Shown: piece by piece, positions 61,747 through 64,000 of the stretch | Numbering within the stretch: position 1 is the first letter of the stretch | How the letters are laid out: each line of letters opens with the position of its first letter | Origin: Morella rubra | Lineage: Eukaryota; Streptophyta; Magnoliopsida; Fagales; Myricaceae | DNA length: 64,000 bases | Assembly (NCBI GenBank): GCA_003952965.2 | Contig: CM025856.1 | Span: 4,556,517 to 4,620,516 of the forward strand | Direction: 5' to 3' | The notes under the pieces: model-generated | The model's database searches: none | What the model was told of the DNA's origin: nothing | The model's input: the letters and a program-made list of their open reading frames with translations, nothing else | Made by a program: the position numbers and the translations under genes

Positions 61747-62545
61747 GACAGCTTGATGTTTTGGGGGATTTTTGATGGGCATGGCCCATGGCCATCGGGG
61801 CCATTTCGTAGCAAAAAATGGTCAGAGAATCGATGCCACCATTTGTGCTATGCAATTGGCAGGAGACAGTTGTTCAAACTTCTCTCGACCCAGAATGCGA
61901 CAAAAAGCATCATCGGTTCAATATATGGAAGGCAATCTTACCGAAAGACTTTGTGCTGCTATTGCTCAAGAACTTGAGCAACATCGTAAAATAGATTCCT
62001 TCTACAGAGGAGCGACTGCAGTACTCACAATTGTTCGACAGGTAAGAGAGAAATAGTTCAGCTTACTGTTGACTTCAAGCCCAATTTGCCTCGTTAGTCT
62101 CTCTCCATATCTCTCTTGCCGGGGAAAGGAGAAAAAGAGAATCTGACATCTCTGTTGATTTTTTCTGCAGAAGAGGCTGAGAGGATAATTCAGTGCAATG
62201 CCAAGGGCGGGTCTTCTGTTTGCATGATGAGTCATGGGTGCACCGTGCATAGGGTCTGGCTGCCGGAGGAATCACCGGGACTGGCAATGTCTAGACCATT
62301 TGGTGATTACCTATTACTTATAAGGTCCATCTAGACCTCACTTATGTCACCGTCCAAGAAAGAGCTACAAGCCATTATACTGTCAAATTGGATTATTTCT
62401 TTTCGGCTGAAAACATTGTTCTGTTTCTGTAAGATTTTTTTTCCTTGATAGTGCTGACAATCCTCTCAGATATTATCACAGTTTTGTCTGCCGAACACTT
62501 GTCAGTGTGCTGTGCATGCTGGAAGCGCAGAGGAGGAACATGAAT
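61747..62545 (+). pseudogene. Protein phosphatase 2C gene fragment
   Basis: PP2C enzymes are Mn/Mg-dependent Ser/Thr phosphatases. Recognisable pieces: EDSLMFWGIFDGHGPW (metal-binding DGHG) from 61747; after a frameshift GHFVAKN; AAIAQELEQHRKIDSFY to TIVRQ at 62041 followed by GTAAGAG; LTVDFKPNLP near 62060-62095; after a CAG at 62171, EAERIIQCNAKGG and SPGLAMSRPFGDY to 62309; and a damaged AVHAWKRR near 62510-62540. The segment with GDSRAV and the later catalytic Asp is missing. Several indels break the frame. Confidence 0.75.
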
Positions 62546-62559
62546 GGTATGAATTCTGT

Positions 62560-63860
62560 AATTTTTTTTTGGAACAATTGGTAGGCACCATTGGTATCCC
62601 TGGCAAAACAATGCTCTATCCTCTGTAGGGAAATATAACGATTGGCCAGGCTGCACCGTGCTGGTTGTACACCGAGACATTAGAATTAATGGAAAACTGT
62701 GAAGTAATTTCTGCTTGGCGTCTTCCCAATGAATCATCATTGTAAAAAGATCCCAATTCCCTATATCCCGCATCTATCGGAATGAATTCATTTGCTTCCA
62801 CTTGCGTCACCACGACTGAACATAGAAGATTCGCTCCCTGCGGTCCGCGAAGTGTTATCCTACTTTTGGAGTCAAACTAGCGATACCAGTCTTTCCCCAG
62901 TTCTAGCCGAAGGAGAAAGCCTCCACAAATACTGAGTTACGAACTTCAAGTGCATATAACTGGCAGACAAGTAATCGATACTTATTAATTTAAAATAACC
63001 AAAGATCTATTTCCTCTGGGTAGCCTTCTCACGCAATTATCGATGAATCTTTATTAAAAAAACTTAACCTGAACACCAGCTAACTGGGCAATTCAAGCTG
63101 AAATACAATTCTTATCCTATAAGCGCGTAAAACCTGGAACATGAATCTACCCGATCCCTCTTAAGTTACCAAAAACCTAAATAACTAATTTATGCACGCA
63201 TGCACGAATCCCCCAGATGAATGATATTAAAACGAGAGTACCCACTGATTCCCTGTCTTACTATCAGCAAACCACAACCAAAACCTTTTAAAAATTTAAG
63301 AAACAAATGAAAGCGGCGAAAAAACCTGTTCCCCTTTAATCTACGTTACCCCGACTGTTATTAAATCTCTAATGCCGAGGAAAATGCGCACCCAGACGTA
63401 ATCCGCAGAATGGAAATAACCTCACTACTTTTTACGTGAGTGACCAATCCGAATCGACGGCTTGCATTGCCCCGAGGACCCAAGATCTCTTGTCGCGGTC
63501 CTTCCCATGCTCGGCCGATAATGACACTCGCATTTTGGGAGGTCGTCACACTCGTTTAAAAATAAACCAGTTCCTTTGAAGATAGAAAACTTCAACGGAG
63601 AACATAAACAATTCTTCATCGGAACAAAAGTAAAAGCTTACGGGGTATGGCGCCATTCAGACAACATTACAACCTTTTGACCACTAGGTGTCCTTATCAC
63701 CTTAAAGACCTCCCCATTAAGGCTAAATGATTGTGTCAAACAAAGACCAGCAAGCGATAACTTGCGTGCACCGAGGCGTTGCCCAGACGACGGATTCGCT
63801 GTATTCCGTCTCCGATGCGACGTGGCCTAGTCCCAAGAAGACAAATCAGTCATCCAAGTT
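62560..63860. other. Intergenic; nothing recognised
   Basis: Six-frame reading gave only short, unrelated frames. Base composition is more even than in the AT-rich intergenic parts, and the texture recalls the poor-quality stretch at 17-25 kb, but no counterpart in the window was found. Confidence 0.4.
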
Positions 63861-63873
63861 TAGTTTGATATTT

Positions 63874-64000
63874 CAGCCCTACCAATAATGGAAACGTGTA
63901 CATTGTCTACGACGCCATCCACTACAAGGACACTACTAATCTCGTTGAAGTTGTGGAGAGGAAGCTTCTAACTCCAAATTCAGCCAAAGCTGCCATTAGC
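63874..64000 (+). CDS. Possible exon running off the window edge, unrecognised
   Basis: After an acceptor-like TATTTCAG the plus strand is open to the end of the window (NVYIVYDAIHYKDTTNLVEV, then ERKLLTPNSAKAAIS). The even amino-acid composition looks like real coding, but the family is not recognised and only 42 codons are visible. Confidence 0.3.

Overview
The window is nuclear DNA from a flowering plant, most likely a eudicot. The signs are intron-rich genes with GT-AG (and one GC-AG) splice sites, AT-rich introns, a Ty1/Copia retrotransposon, solo-LTR and hAT-like debris, a DYW-type PPR gene and a plant PP2C. Very few bacterial-style open reading frames are real; genes had to be rebuilt exon by exon.

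The left two thirds (3.7-43.1 kb) is a repeated block, always minus strand: a 26S proteasome ATPase gene (RPT5), a heparan-alpha-glucosaminide N-acetyltransferase-like membrane protein (HGSNAT-like) 1.2 kb upstream of it, then a GRF zinc-finger fragment (plus strand) and an LSM4-related gene. Unit A (3690-12616) has all ten RPT5 exons and HGSNAT exons 4-13, then a 101-base N gap. Unit B (12718-27491) has RPT5 exons 1-3 plus part of 4, HGSNAT exons 11-13, an 8.5 kb stretch of very poor sequence, a GRF copy and the 3' end of the LSM4 region. Unit C (27492-43.1 kb) begins with a truncated RPT5 fused at a breakpoint inside exon 7, carries a Copia element 62 bp upstream of its RPT5 start codon, and has the only complete HGSNAT-like gene, a second GRF copy and the fuller LSM4 gene. 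RPT5 copies A and C share the same in-frame stop and the same 1-bp insertion, so they descend from one damaged sequence, or one assembly error was copied.

From 43.1 to 50.1 kb lies LSM4: a 1205-bp solo LTR sits in one intron, and a 2.5 kb segment with its 5' exons is tandemly duplicated almost without change. From 50.1 to 52.9 kb is retrotransposon-like DNA, with a TATA box framed by a perfect 10-bp inverted repeat and a GC-rich stretch, plus a PPR fragment. At 52.9-54.3 kb is a small three-segment membrane protein gene and a decayed partial copy of its 3' end. The 54.3-57.2 kb stretch is AT-rich and intergenic. At 58.7-60.6 kb is a PPR-DYW gene closely resembling Arabidopsis At3g11460 (MEF10), interrupted by four small indels. 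At 61.3-62.5 kb a broken RNase T2 gene and a broken PP2C gene sit head to head.

I found no convincing new multi-gene system. The most informative signals are the shared lesions, the chimeric breakpoint, the non-canonical Copia ends and the evidence that part of the window is badly assembled. Much of the copy number here may be unmerged haplotypes or gap-filling with uncorrected long reads rather than biology.
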